A DNA stretch of 64,000 bases from Leptospira kobayashii. Its GTDB lineage: Bacteria > Spirochaetota > Leptospiria > Leptospirales > Leptospiraceae. The notes beneath the pieces are model-generated. The model had not been told where the DNA came from, did not search any database, and worked only from the letters and a program-made list of their open reading frames with translations. The stretch covers positions 1,067,001 through 1,131,000 of the forward strand of contig NZ_AP025028.1 in assembly GCF_003114835.2 (NCBI RefSeq). The letters are read 5' to 3'. Below, piece after piece: positions 26,083 through 34,962 of this stretch; within the stretch, counting starts at the first letter, position 1; the number at the start of each line of letters is the position of its first letter. A program made the translations under genes and the position numbers.

Positions 26083-28587
26083 ATGTTCAATCAAATCGAA
26101 TCTTTTTACAGAAACGGCCTTTCCGATTCGGAAATCTCTACTTTGAGAATGAAACACGGATTCAACGAGCTCTCGGACTCCAAAAGGAAAAACGGTTTAT
26201 TTCATCTTTTGGCGGTTCTCGGGGAACCGATGATATTTTTGCTTCTGGCAATCGGTCTCGTTTACTTTCTGATAGGTGATTCCGGAGAAGCGATTTTACT
26301 TTTGTGTTCGGTAGTGGTAATCATAACGATCACGATTTATCAGGAAACGAGAACGGAAAATGCATTGAACGCGTTGAAGAATTTGGCGAGCCCTAGAACA
26401 AATGTGATACGGGGCGGGGTCGTTAAACGTGTGGACGGACGTATTTTATTACCCGGAGACATTATTATCTTAAATGAGGGAGACCGGATTCCTGCGGATT
26501 CCAAAATTTTACTTTCCAACCACCTAACAATTGATGAATCGCTTTTGACCGGAGAATCCGCAGTCGTTTGGAAGGAGAAGGGAGATTTTATTTTCAGCGG
26601 TTCTTTGGCAGTATCCGGAAATGGAATCGGCATTGTGGAAAAAATCGGTGATAAAACGGAAATAGGCAAAATCGGAAAAACGATCGGAGAAGAGAAAACC
26701 GAAAAAACCATTCTTGAAAAGGAAGTAGGTGTTTTGGTCAGAAGGATATTTCTTCTGGCAGTGATTCTCTGTTTGGTGCTCGCCGCCTATTTCGGATTTT
26801 TGCAGGGCAAATGGATGGAGGGAATTCTTTCCGGTTTGACTCTTGCCATTGCATTGGTTCCGGAAGAACTTCCTTTGGTATTGACTATATTTTTTGCATT
26901 CGGTGCATTCCGATTGAGTCAGAAAAAAGTACTTACTCGAAAGTCTTCCATTATTGAGACGTTAGGTGCCGCTACTATTCTATGTACTGACAAAACGGGA
27001 ACCATCACTCAAAATAAAATGACGATCAAATGTCTGGCTCGCGAAAACGGAGAAGTTTTTTATTCGGATAAAGGTTCCGAAGTTCCCGAAGGATTTTACG
27101 ATTTAATCAGGTACGGAAATTTTGCGTGCAAGAAAGATCCTTTCGATCCTATGGAAAAAGCTTTTTTGAAAATGGCGGATTCCTATCCCGGAAAATTTTT
27201 ATATGCCAATGGAAATTTAATCAAAGAGTATCCTCTCTCCTCCGGTTTTTTTGCGATGACCCAAGTTTGGCAAACGGATGGATCAAAAGATTATATCATC
27301 GCGAGCAAAGGTGCTCCGGAAGCAGTTTCTATTCTTTGCGGTATGGATATTCCTCGTACGAACGAAATCCTGGAGTCCGTCAAAAAATTTGCAAGTGAAG
27401 GCTATCGAGTGTTAGCTGTTGCTAAGGGAGTTTTTTCGGGAGACCGACTTCCGGAATCTCAAAATGAATTCACATTCGAATGGGTCGGACTTGTAGGATT
27501 CGAAGATCCTATCCGTGATTCTATTCCCGATGCCGTTCGTATGGCTAAGGAAGCAGGGATCAAAGTCATCATGATCACTGGCGACTCAGGAGAGACTGCA
27601 AAAAGCATCGCAAGGCAAATCGGATTGGAATCTCCCGACTTTGTCATCACCGGTGCAGAAATAAAAAAAATGGACGAGGCTCTTTTTCAAGAGAAAATCC
27701 TTAGAACCAATATATTTTCCAGAGTCACTCCGGAAGACAAATGGAGAATCGTTCGTGCCCTTCGTGCACAAGGTGAAATTGTCGCTATGACCGGAGACGG
27801 CGTGAATGACGCTCCTGCATTGAAAGTTGCACATATAGGAGTGGCAATGGGAGAGAGAGGAACGGATGTAGCCCGCGAAGCTTCCGACATAGTTTTGTTA
27901 GACGATTCTTTTTCTTCCATACTGAATGCGGTTGCCGAAGGAAGAAAGATCTACGACAATATCAAAAAAGCTTTGGCGTATATCATCGGAGTTCACATCC
28001 CGATTGTAGGAGCTTCGTTTTTGCCGGTATTTTTCCAATGGCCGAGTATGATCTTGTCCGCAGTACATATCGTATTTTTGGAACTTGTGATCGATCCTAC
28101 CTGCACTCTTGTTTTTGAGAAAGAAGAAGCTGAAAAAGATTTATTGGAAAGAAAACCGAGGGATCTATCCGTTCCTTTGCTCAATAAAAATCTATTTATC
28201 ATCTCCTTTTTACAAGGACTACTATCTTTACTTGCTGTAATCTCTGTTTATTGGATCGTGATTGCCCGCGACGGAGTCGCTCAAAATCAGAAGGCAAGTA
28301 CGGCTGCTTTCGTAACATTGGTATTCTCTAATTTGCTTTTGATACTCATCAATAGAAACTGGACCGAAACTGTTTGGGAATCTTTTCGAAAAAAGAACCG
28401 TGCCTTACCGTATGTTGTCATCGGGACATTGGTTATACTCCTTAGTGCTTTGTATATTCCCTGGTTGCGAGCATTGTTCCATTTTGTACCGATAGGATGG
28501 GTCGATTTATTAATTTGCTTTTCCGTTTCTTTTTTCAGTGTAATATGGTTTGAAATCGGAAAGATATTATTTAGAAATAAGAATTGA
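26083..28587 (+). CDS. P2-type cation-transporting P-type ATPase
   Basis: An 834-residue ATPase of the calcium/sodium/potassium-pump type. It has an N-terminal cation-ATPase domain, LTGES actuator motif, phosphorylation site CTDKTGTITQNK, KGAPE nucleotide motif and TGDGVNDAPALK hinge. The fourth membrane helix carries VPEELPLVL; animal calcium pumps have PEGLP here, and bacterial homologues often PEELP. A C-terminal cation-ATPase domain with IDPTCTLVFE in helix six may provide ligands. Ca2+ is the likeliest substrate, but ion specificity cannot be read from sequence alone. No ribosome site is clear before the ATG. Confidence 0.92.
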   Translation: MFNQIESFYRNGLSDSEISTLRMKHGFNELSDSKRKNGLFHLLAVLGEPMIFLLLAIGLVYFLIGDSGEAILLLCSVVVIITITIYQETRTENALNALKNLASPRTNVIRGGVVKRVDGRILLPGDIIILNEGDRIPADSKILLSNHLTIDESLLTGESAVVWKEKGDFIFSGSLAVSGNGIGIVEKIGDKTEIGKIGKTIGEEKTEKTILEKEVGVLVRRIFLLAVILCLVLAAYFGFLQGKWMEGILSGLTLAIALVPEELPLVLTIFFAFGAFRLSQKKVLTRKSSIIETLGAATILCTDKTGTITQNKMTIKCLARENGEVFYSDKGSEVPEGFYDLIRYGNFACKKDPFDPMEKAFLKMADSYPGKFLYANGNLIKEYPLSSGFFAMTQVWQTDGSKDYIIASKGAPEAVSILCGMDIPRTNEILESVKKFASEGYRVLAVAKGVFSGDRLPESQNEFTFEWVGLVGFEDPIRDSIPDAVRMAKEAGIKVIMITGDSGETAKSIARQIGLESPDFVITGAEIKKMDEALFQEKILRTNIFSRVTPEDKWRIVRALRAQGEIVAMTGDGVNDAPALKVAHIGVAMGERGTDVAREASDIVLLDDSFSSILNAVAEGRKIYDNIKKALAYIIGVHIPIVGASFLPVFFQWPSMILSAVHIVFLELVIDPTCTLVFEKEEAEKDLLERKPRDLSVPLLNKNLFIISFLQGLLSLLAVISVYWIVIARDGVAQNQKASTAAFVTLVFSNLLLILINRNWTETVWESFRKKNRALPYVVIGTLVILLSALYIPWLRALFHFVPIGWVDLLICFSVSFFSVIWFEIGKILFRNKN

Positions 28588-28655
28588 AAAATCCAAGATT
28601 TCCTCTGCAATAGTCGTTCAATGAAACCGATACATTTAAGAAATGAGTCCTGCCG

Positions 28656-29513
28656 ATGATTGAACTTTTTTTTCCGAAAAAACATTCCGCGCTTTGTTTG
28701 AATTCCGCATTTTTCGGTTTTTTCGCACATACGGGATTTGTAAGAGGATTGCAGGAAATAGGATTCCAGCCTTCGGTCATCACAGGTTCCAGCGCCGGTG
28801 CATTGATCGGAGCTCTGTTTGCATCCGGTGCGGATATGAAAGAAGTCCAAATGATGATTTTGGGTTTGAAAAAGTCGGACTTTTGGGAAGGCAATTCCTT
28901 CACTCAAATCGGTAGATTGATTAAAAAAGGATTCAAAGGATACAGCGGGATTCTTACCGGCAAGTCCACAAGAAAATTATTATATCCTTATTTAGGAACG
29001 AAAAACTTTTCGGACCTTCCGATCAGATTGGGTATCGCAGTATCAAATTTAACGAAAGCTAAAAGACAACTGGTCGTGGAAGGAAACGTCTTGGATGCGG
29101 TAATGGCATCCATCGCATTTCCTTTCTTATACGAAGTTCAAAACGTAAAAGGAGATGAGTTTTTGGACGGAGGAATAGGGGATGGGGAACCTATCAAAGA
29201 ACTGATATTGGACCCAAGCATAGACAGAATTATCATTCATCAAATCAATAATAATAAACCACTCGGTTCTTCCGTTATCAAACGGGCTTTGGATTCATCC
29301 TTTCAAATCATAGATTCTGAAAATGAAGAATTGAAAACTTTGTTGGCGGAAGCCAGAGGAAAAAAATTGGTTCGTTTGGTAACCAACACTCCGTTTTTGT
29401 CGCCTGGTGATTTCTCCCAAGGGAAGTTCGCTTTGGCGGAAGGGTTAGGTACCGCTTATAAAAATAAGGACCAAATCTTGGGCCAGTTTGTACTTCCTGG
29501 TTTTCCATTTTAA
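28656..29513 (+). CDS. Patatin-like phospholipase
   Basis: A 285-residue patatin-fold hydrolase. The nucleophile elbow is VITGSSAGALIGALFASG (GxSxG, Ser about residue 47), and the catalytic Asp is in DGGIGDGEPI (DGG). The usual glycine-rich oxyanion loop (GGGxxG) at the N-terminus is replaced by LNSAFFGFFAHTGFVRGL, which keeps the spacing but only one of the glycines. It probably cleaves phospholipid or other acyl esters in the cytoplasm. No signal peptide. It follows the P-type ATPase by 68 bases on the same strand. Confidence 0.85.
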   Translation: MIELFFPKKHSALCLNSAFFGFFAHTGFVRGLQEIGFQPSVITGSSAGALIGALFASGADMKEVQMMILGLKKSDFWEGNSFTQIGRLIKKGFKGYSGILTGKSTRKLLYPYLGTKNFSDLPIRLGIAVSNLTKAKRQLVVEGNVLDAVMASIAFPFLYEVQNVKGDEFLDGGIGDGEPIKELILDPSIDRIIIHQINNNKPLGSSVIKRALDSSFQIIDSENEELKTLLAEARGKKLVRLVTNTPFLSPGDFSQGKFALAEGLGTAYKNKDQILGQFVLPGFPF

Positions 29514-29930
29514 AGTTTCTCTTTTTCTTTTTTGTAATTTATATTTTTACTTTCTGAATATAAAACTATACTAATTTGGTATTTCGCTTTATGGAAAGGA
29601 AATCCGTAAATTATCCAAATTTATCCGCATTTTGTCCTACTGGTTTTTATTTATACTCTAGCAGTGATTATGATTTTCATTGCGGACTCTAATGCATAGA
29701 GTTATCAAGTGATTGATAAGTTTGTTAAGTCTCATTTGAATTGCTTTTTCGATCGATTAGGGTTTTGCTAGGCTCTTATCTTTTTGGAGCATTTAATAAA
29801 CATTATGTGTAGTTTTTTTAAAAATATAAATAAATTAAGAAATATTTTGTGAAGATTCCTAATTTTGTCTAAGTAAGATTCACTTAATTTGTGATAAGAC
29901 TTATTTAGGAAACATAAAAATCATTTCTTT
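29514..29930. other. AT-rich intergenic region with regulatory repeat
   Basis: This 417-base gap precedes the AraC gene. No ORF beyond about ten codons was seen. It contains the phased TCC repeat block at 29601-29637 followed by a TATACT -10-like box at 29652-29657. If this is a promoter, the AraC mRNA would have a leader of roughly 265 bases, long enough for further control. The last 60 bases are strongly AT-rich, with AGGA only some distance from the ATG. Confidence 0.5.
29601..29690 (+). promoter_or_regulatory. Operator-like element A: four phased TCC half-sites
   Basis: TCC trinucleotides within ATCC/GTCC contexts start at 29603, 29614, 29624 and 29635, that is every 10-11 bases on one face of the helix. 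A -10-like TATACT follows 14 bases later. About 90 bases of this block are closely repeated at 30798-30885. The spacing fits two tandem AraC-type sites, since each monomer contacts two grooves one turn apart. Confidence 0.55.
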
Positions 29931-30806
29931 ATGAGTCATTTGGTGGCACATCGTAAACTTAAGATATTTAATTTAGAGGATATGGGTGCGTCACCGAACG
30001 AAGATTTTTCAATTTGTATTTTTGAAAATCCGTCTGCAGAAAATTTCAAATGGACTGCCTTAAGCACTCATAACTTTTCCACTTTGATTTTTATTACAAA
30101 GGGAGAGGCAAAGATTGAAATAGATTCGCGTATTTATATGATTACGGAACAAAATTTATTTTACCTGCCTCCTTATCTTCCTCATAGATGCGAGTGGAAT
30201 AAAATTACACAAGGAGTGTCTATCAGGTTTCACGAATCTTTTTTATTCGGCTCGGGGAAGGTAGGTTCTTTTTACAAATATCCTACCTTTTTCAGAACAA
30301 AGACTCCGGTAATCTTAAATATCAAAGATTGTCCTTCCATTCAAAATAGTTTTCATTTTCTGAAAGAAGAATGGAGTTTGGGGTCAAAGCTGGAGAAGGC
30401 TATTATCAGAAATTTCACGGAACTGATATTATTATTCGCCGGTCGTTGCAATGTATTGCCGTTCGAGGAGTTACCGACTAAGGTGAATCGAATCGTTTAC
30501 GATTTCATTTCTCTTTTGCAGGGCTCTCAAGGTGAGATTCGTTCCGTGCAATATTATGCATCGAAACTAGGTGTAACTCCGGGACATTTAAATGACACAA
30601 TTAAGGAAGTAACCGGTCGTTCCGCTTCGGATTTTATAAAGGAAAATGTAACCAGGGAAGCACGTAGGTTATTAGAATATACGGATGCTAGAATTTCGGA
30701 TGTTGCCACACAATTAAACTTTCAGGATTCTGCTTATTTCACTCGATTTTTTAAAAAGGAAATCGGTATTACTCCTTCCGAGTTCCGACAAAAACAGAAT
30801 CCGTAA
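29931..30806 (+). CDS. AraC-family regulator with cupin-like sensor domain
   Basis: A 291-residue protein. Residues about 45-120 form a cupin-like sensor (FSTLIFITKGEAKIEIDS, then LFYLPPYLPHRCEW), as in AraC itself. Residues about 195-290 hold the two helix-turn-helix motifs, VQYYASKLGVTPGHLNDTIK and ISDVATQLNFQDSAYFTRFF, ending with the family signature FKKEIGITPSEFR. It lies between two copies of a phased TCC repeat, one in its long leader and one overlapping its own stop codon just before the next gene, so it is the obvious candidate to bind both. The ligand is unknown. Confidence 0.88.
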   Translation: MSHLVAHRKLKIFNLEDMGASPNEDFSICIFENPSAENFKWTALSTHNFSTLIFITKGEAKIEIDSRIYMITEQNLFYLPPYLPHRCEWNKITQGVSIRFHESFLFGSGKVGSFYKYPTFFRTKTPVILNIKDCPSIQNSFHFLKEEWSLGSKLEKAIIRNFTELILLFAGRCNVLPFEELPTKVNRIVYDFISLLQGSQGEIRSVQYYASKLGVTPGHLNDTIKEVTGRSASDFIKENVTREARRLLEYTDARISDVATQLNFQDSAYFTRFFKKEIGITPSEFRQKQNP

Positions 30807-30885
30807 ATTATCCAATCTGATCCGTAATCTGTCCTGTCGTTTTTATTCTATTTAGTAGCAATCGTTAGTATTTTGATTGTAGGAT
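30798..30885 (+). promoter_or_regulatory. Operator-like element B, repeat of element A
   Basis: TCC starts at 30800, 30811, 30821 and 30832, reproducing the 11-10-11 spacing of element A, and the following T-rich stretch and TAGYAG block also match. The first half-site overlaps the stop codon region of the AraC gene (stop 30804-30806). The element ends about 30 bases before the ATG at 30916, so it probably controls the PAS-ATPase gene. Confidence 0.55.
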
Positions 30886-30915
30886 GCAATATTATGTTTT
30901 ACTGATGATGATGAA

Positions 30916-32262
30916 ATGAAGGATTCTTTAGAATCGGAATTTAAACCATTGCTGAATGATTTATGTTTCCTTACTAGTTTGGAACATGTACTTGGTACTA
31001 TACCTAAAGCCAGTTATGTGATATTCGATTCAAATCTGAAATGTAAAATCATAACCGGGAAAGATTTTCTTACTAGTGGGTTTGGCAATGAGGATCTGAT
31101 AGATAAGGATATAGAAGAAATTCTCAAATTACCGCTTTTATCACTTTCCAATCTTGGTACTACTCCTTTTCGGAACGCATTGAGCGGTGTAAGTTATGAG
31201 GAGAATGCAGTTATAAAACAGGAACTGTATTCGTTTGGCATATCTCCTCTTTTATTCCCCTGTCAAGATAAGGACATTAAAAATCCGACTGATGGAGAAA
31301 GATATGTTCTGTTTTCCTGCTTTCACACACCGAACCATAAGCTAACAGAAACTAAACTGTACGATATTTTGGAAAAACAATCCAAGGTGATTGAATATGA
31401 AGAAGAATTGTTCCGGGAGATTACCGAGATTTTCAACTGGCGCAGGGAGATGGAAGGTAAGGGAAAACATAGAGTTTGGATGCGCAAGGCGCTACCGAAT
31501 TTAAATACGAGCCTTATGCAAGGTTCCGGGTTAGGCGGTCTTGTTACATCCATGGGTGCAATGCTTCGGAAAGCGGAAAAATCCGAAACTCACGCAATGG
31601 TTCCTCTTCGACATTTGGAAATGGTAGAAGAGAATTTTAAGAGTACAAAAAAATTAGTAAAGTCCCTTGCCGATGCGCAAATTCTTTTCGAAGAAACAAG
31701 CTCTTCATCGGAAAAGGTGAATTTGCAGGATGTGATCGATCTGATTGAAGAAGAAAACCGCAGTTTGGCCGGAATGCTCTCGATCAAAAATCAGAATGTT
31801 GTGGTGTCCGTACTTAAAAATACAAAAGAATATTTTTTAAATATTCATAAAAATACTCTTAAAACAGCTGTTAGAGAAATATTCATCAATGCAATGAAAT
31901 ATTCTCCCGATGGGATCAGTATCATAGTTCTCTTTCTCATGTCGGAAGGCAAATTTATCATCAAGTTCATCAATCCTACGAACGATTTGAGTATTCAGTC
32001 TTTGAATTTTAAAGAAGCGGAAGATTTGGCATTATTTCAGCCTTTCTTTCGATTGAATAAAACTGTGGATGAAAGATATGAAAAGGAAGAATTCAGTTTG
32101 GGGCTTGGACTCGCAGTCGTTAAGAAAGTAATAGAAGATATGAAAGGTCATATTCATATCAACTCTATCCAATCTGGAATTTACAAAAATGTTCTACGTT
32201 CCGATAGCCAACACTCCCTTCTTTCGGAAATTTGCATCACTTTGGAATTTCCAATCATTTGA
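30916..32262 (+). CDS. PAS/ATPase signalling protein lacking an H-box histidine, paralogue 1
   Basis: A 448-residue soluble protein. Residues about 30-135 form a PAS-like domain (SYVIFDSNLKCKIITGKDF). A helical segment EYEEELFREITEIFNWRREM leads to NLNTSLMQGSGLGGLVTS (residues about 195-212), where histidine kinases would carry H-E/D-x-R-x-P; no His is there. The ATPase domain has an N-box (REIFINAMKYS) and G2 box (GLGLAVVKKVIEDMKG), but the G1 D-x-G is replaced by FINPTND. The protein at 33053 is a close paralogue. It may be a weak kinase or a PAS-controlled scaffold that talks to the nearby CheA system. No own response regulator. Confidence 0.75.
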   Translation: MKDSLESEFKPLLNDLCFLTSLEHVLGTIPKASYVIFDSNLKCKIITGKDFLTSGFGNEDLIDKDIEEILKLPLLSLSNLGTTPFRNALSGVSYEENAVIKQELYSFGISPLLFPCQDKDIKNPTDGERYVLFSCFHTPNHKLTETKLYDILEKQSKVIEYEEELFREITEIFNWRREMEGKGKHRVWMRKALPNLNTSLMQGSGLGGLVTSMGAMLRKAEKSETHAMVPLRHLEMVEENFKSTKKLVKSLADAQILFEETSSSSEKVNLQDVIDLIEEENRSLAGMLSIKNQNVVVSVLKNTKEYFLNIHKNTLKTAVREIFINAMKYSPDGISIIVLFLMSEGKFIIKFINPTNDLSIQSLNFKEAEDLALFQPFFRLNKTVDERYEKEEFSLGLGLAVVKKVIEDMKGHIHINSIQSGIYKNVLRSDSQHSLLSEICITLEFPII

Positions 32263-32265
32263 TTT

Positions 32266-32529
32266 TTATTTGGAATTTATGATTATTTTTTTCTTACTCG
32301 GCAAATCATCCGTTAAAGAAACATTTAATATTTCTCTCGGATGAACTCCCAAAGCATTTGCGATTCTGAAAAGACTTTGAAGATTGGGAGCATTTCCCCC
32401 TGATTCTATCCTCTGATACGCCCTAACGCCCATTTCCAGGCCGGAAACTTCCTCTTGGGTCATCTTTTTTTCTAAACGTAAATCTTTGATACGCTTACAA
32501 ACTTTCTCTTGAAATGTTACATAATCCAT
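32266..32529 (-). CDS. XRE-family DNA-binding protein
   Basis: An 87-residue Cro/CI-type regulator: helix-turn-helix residues about 10-62 (RIKDLRLEKKMTQEEVSGLE, GVRAYQRIESG and LFRIANALGVHPREIL), followed by a short basic tail. It is encoded opposite to its neighbours and lies between the two PAS/ATPase paralogues. The intergenic region upstream holds repeats that may be its operator. The start ATG is at 32529. It may be autoregulatory and might control the small membrane protein divergent from it. Confidence 0.88.
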   Translation of the reverse strand: MDYVTFQEKVCKRIKDLRLEKKMTQEEVSGLEMGVRAYQRIESGGNAPNLQSLFRIANALGVHPREILNVSLTDDLPSKKKIIINSK

Positions 32530-32554
32530 TGCTATATTCTAGAAAAAATTAGAC

Positions 32555-32623
32555 AATTACGCCATGACGATAAGGATACGTCATAAAAGACGTCGACATA
32601 ATTGGCATGTAAATTACGTTATG
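32555..32623. promoter_or_regulatory. Repeats between XRE gene and small membrane protein gene
   Basis: AATTACGCCATG (32555-32566) is repeated as AATTACGTTATG (32612-32623). Between them, ATGACG and CGTCAT (32564-32569 and 32579-32584) form an inverted repeat with a nine-base spacer, and GACGTC (32589-32594) is palindromic. Such a cluster in a divergent gap is typical of XRE operators; binding is inferred. Confidence 0.45.
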
Positions 32624-32643
32624 CTTTAACATAGAGTTATGAT

Positions 32644-32937
32644 ATGAGATTATTTGATTTATATTCCTTTGAATGGTTTGGATATTTTAGACGAATAAAA
32701 ACGGAATCCTATGCAATAAAGATAACGAAGTTCTCTTTTATTTTAGTGGTTATCCTAGTTCAGTTTGGAGCCGGTCTGCTTGCTCTGGTTGGAATTCTGA
32801 ATCCCGTTCCTGATACAGTGAATCCGTTCAGTCAAGATTTTGCTAAATCGGCTCTTTCTCTCCTGTCTTTAAACAGTTATCTTGTCAATAAATTGCGCGA
32901 CCGGTTTTTTCAGTCTCTACATTACGATTTTGTGTAA
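32644..32937 (+). CDS. Small membrane protein, unknown
   Basis: A 97-residue protein with one clear hydrophobic segment (FSFILVVILVQFGAGLLALVGIL, residues about 30-52), a basic N-terminus and a soluble C-terminal part ending HYDFV. No family is recognised. It is divergent from the XRE gene and sits between the two PAS/ATPase paralogues, in a gap rich in repeat motifs. No strong ribosome site was seen, so expression is uncertain, although length and composition favour a real gene. Confidence 0.5.
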   Translation: MRLFDLYSFEWFGYFRRIKTESYAIKITKFSFILVVILVQFGAGLLALVGILNPVPDTVNPFSQDFAKSALSLLSLNSYLVNKLRDRFFQSLHYDFV

Positions 32938-33052
32938 TATTAGGATTTTGGATTAATACTTGATTCTTTTATTAAATTATGTTACACTTGGCCCTCAGGA
33001 ATTTCAATTCCGATTCGTCTAAAACAATCAAAAGAAGATACAATTTGTACGC

Positions 33053-34315
33053 ATGAATATAAATACATGGGATTCCGAAATAGCTCCATACTTAGAATTA
33101 GTACTTAGTTCGCTACCGTACGGAAATTATGCCATTTTAGACGAAGATTTGAGATTCCTTCTTATTACCGGAAAGGATTATTCGGAAAGAGGTTATCATT
33201 CCGATGCATTCGTCGGTAAAACTCTTTCCGAAGTTCCGGAAAGTTACAAGAATCATTGGGAGGCTCATTGCAAGAACGCTTTGAACGGTATTGTGTTTCA
33301 AGATGAATATCGAGTGGATGATGAAACTTACTATGTTAAGATTGCACCGATTCGTTTTCCGAACTCGGAACGATTATTTGTTTTGTTTTCGGGTTTGAAC
33401 ATCACCAAATACAAAGGAATTGAAAAACAGATGTTTGATATTCTGGAGAAGCAAGGTACTCTCATCGAATATGAAGAAAATTTACATAAAGAAATCATTC
33501 AAATTTTCAATTGGCGGCAAGAGATCGGAGGAAAGGGAGGAAATAAACAATGGATGGAACAAGCTCTTCCCAATCTGAATACTTCTTTGATGCAAGGTTC
33601 CGGTTTAGGTGCTTTGGTCACTTCGATCGGAGCTATGCTTAGGAAAGCTAAAAAAGAAGAAAAGACCGCAACCGTTCCGCTGACTCATTTGGAAATGGTA
33701 GAGGATAACTTTAAAAGTACTAAAAAGCTGGTGGAAACTCTCGCCAAAGCTCAGTTAGTTTTTGAAGAGACTAAATCCGCTCAGGAAAAAAAATCCTTAA
33801 AAGAAGTGATTCTGTTTTTCGAGGAAGAACAAAAGAACTTAGAACCAATGCTTGCCATTAAAAAACAGGATTTGATCGTATCCACTCTCAAAAATGCGGA
33901 TTCATCCTATGTTCTGATCAATGAACACGCTCTTCGAAGCGTAGTTAGGGAAGTTCTGATCAATGCTATGAAGTATTCTACCGACAAATCAACGATTGTC
34001 GTTCTTTTTATGCGTTCCGAAGGTCATTTCATCATCAAGGTAATGAATCCTCCCGCTTATCCCGCCATTCAAAATTTGGATTATAAAAAATCGGAAGAAG
34101 TTGTTTTATTTCAACCTTTCTATCGATTGAGCCGGGCAGTGGATGAACGTTATGATGCCGAAGAATTTGGTCTTGGTTTGGGACTTGCTATCGTGAAAAA
34201 AGTCATCGAAGATATGAAGGCCAAAGTGTATTTTAATGTGATTCAATCCAATATCTATTCCAATGTAGGATCGGAAGTTTGTATTTCTTTGGAGTTTCCC
34301 ATTGTTGAGAAGTAA
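33053..34315 (+). CDS. PAS/ATPase signalling protein lacking an H-box histidine, paralogue 2
   Basis: This 420-residue paralogue of the protein at 30916 is the gene immediately before cheW. It has a PAS domain (residues about 20-120, GNYAILDEDLRFLLITGKDY), a linker helix with IFNWRQEIGG, then NLNTSLMQGSGLGALVTSIG (residues about 174-193), which replaces the H-box and contains no His. The ATPase N-box is REVLINAMKYS and G2 is GLGLGLAIVKKVIEDMKA; G1 is KVMNPPAY rather than D-x-G. The lid FYRLSRAVDERYDAEEF is conserved with paralogue 1. Its position suggests it feeds the chemotaxis complex, but the mechanism is unknown. Confidence 0.75.
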   Translation: MNINTWDSEIAPYLELVLSSLPYGNYAILDEDLRFLLITGKDYSERGYHSDAFVGKTLSEVPESYKNHWEAHCKNALNGIVFQDEYRVDDETYYVKIAPIRFPNSERLFVLFSGLNITKYKGIEKQMFDILEKQGTLIEYEENLHKEIIQIFNWRQEIGGKGGNKQWMEQALPNLNTSLMQGSGLGALVTSIGAMLRKAKKEEKTATVPLTHLEMVEDNFKSTKKLVETLAKAQLVFEETKSAQEKKSLKEVILFFEEEQKNLEPMLAIKKQDLIVSTLKNADSSYVLINEHALRSVVREVLINAMKYSTDKSTIVVLFMRSEGHFIIKVMNPPAYPAIQNLDYKKSEEVVLFQPFYRLSRAVDERYDAEEFGLGLGLAIVKKVIEDMKAKVYFNVIQSNIYSNVGSEVCISLEFPIVEK

Positions 34316-34417
34316 ATTCATGAGTTTCGCAAAGATGATTGCTTTCCATTTCGATATCGATAAGAATAGGAAGCGAAAGTATTTATTTTGAATAATTATG
34401 TCACAAGTTGGTAAAGA

Positions 34418-34945
34418 ATGAGTGCATCTGATTTTGATATGGATCGTCTTAGCGACGATCAGGATGATTTTGATGACGATGAAGATACGTTAGACGGTAG
34501 ATTTCTTATTTTTTCGTTAGGCGAAAGAAATTATGGAATCGAAATCAAATATATTACTGAGATCGTCGGTTTGCAGACTATAACCGAAATCCCGGATATG
34601 CCTAGTTATATTAAGGGTGTAATCAATCTTCGTGGCAAAGTAGTCGCTTTGATTGATGTGCGTAACCGTTTCAAGATGACGGAAATCGGTTATACGGAAA
34701 AGACTTGTGTGGTTATTTTGAATATTCACGGTCAATTGGTCGGTTTGATTGTGGATACGGTCAGAGAAGTAATCAAAATCAACGCCAACCAAATGGAAGA
34801 GGCTCCTCGTTTCAGTGAAACGGAAGGCAGTCGTTTTATCAAGGCTCTTGCCAAAGTGAAGAATGATGTCAAAATCCTTCTGAATACTGACAGGATCATC
34901 AAAGAAGAAGATGCTAACGCATTGGAAACGGTTTTATCAAATTAA
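34418..34945 (+). CDS. cheW: Chemotaxis coupling protein CheW
   Basis: A 175-residue CheW that links chemoreceptors to CheA. The first 26 residues are a very acidic extension (DDQDDFDDDEDTLDG) not found in short CheW proteins. The core follows with FLIFSLGERNYGIEI, EIPDMPSYIKGVINLRGKVV and LIVDTVREVI, the conserved receptor- and kinase-contact regions. It is the first canonical gene of the che operon, 17 bases before the chemoreceptor. The acidic tail might change array packing, but that is inference. Confidence 0.95.
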   Translation: MSASDFDMDRLSDDQDDFDDDEDTLDGRFLIFSLGERNYGIEIKYITEIVGLQTITEIPDMPSYIKGVINLRGKVVALIDVRNRFKMTEIGYTEKTCVVILNIHGQLVGLIVDTVREVIKINANQMEEAPRFSETEGSRFIKALAKVKNDVKILLNTDRIIKEEDANALETVLSN

Positions 34946-34962
34946 AGTATAGGTGATAGGAA

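Noticed and set aside
28287..28907. 206-residue minus-strand ORF
   Set aside because: Overlaps the ends of both the P-type ATPase and patatin genes; no family resemblance.
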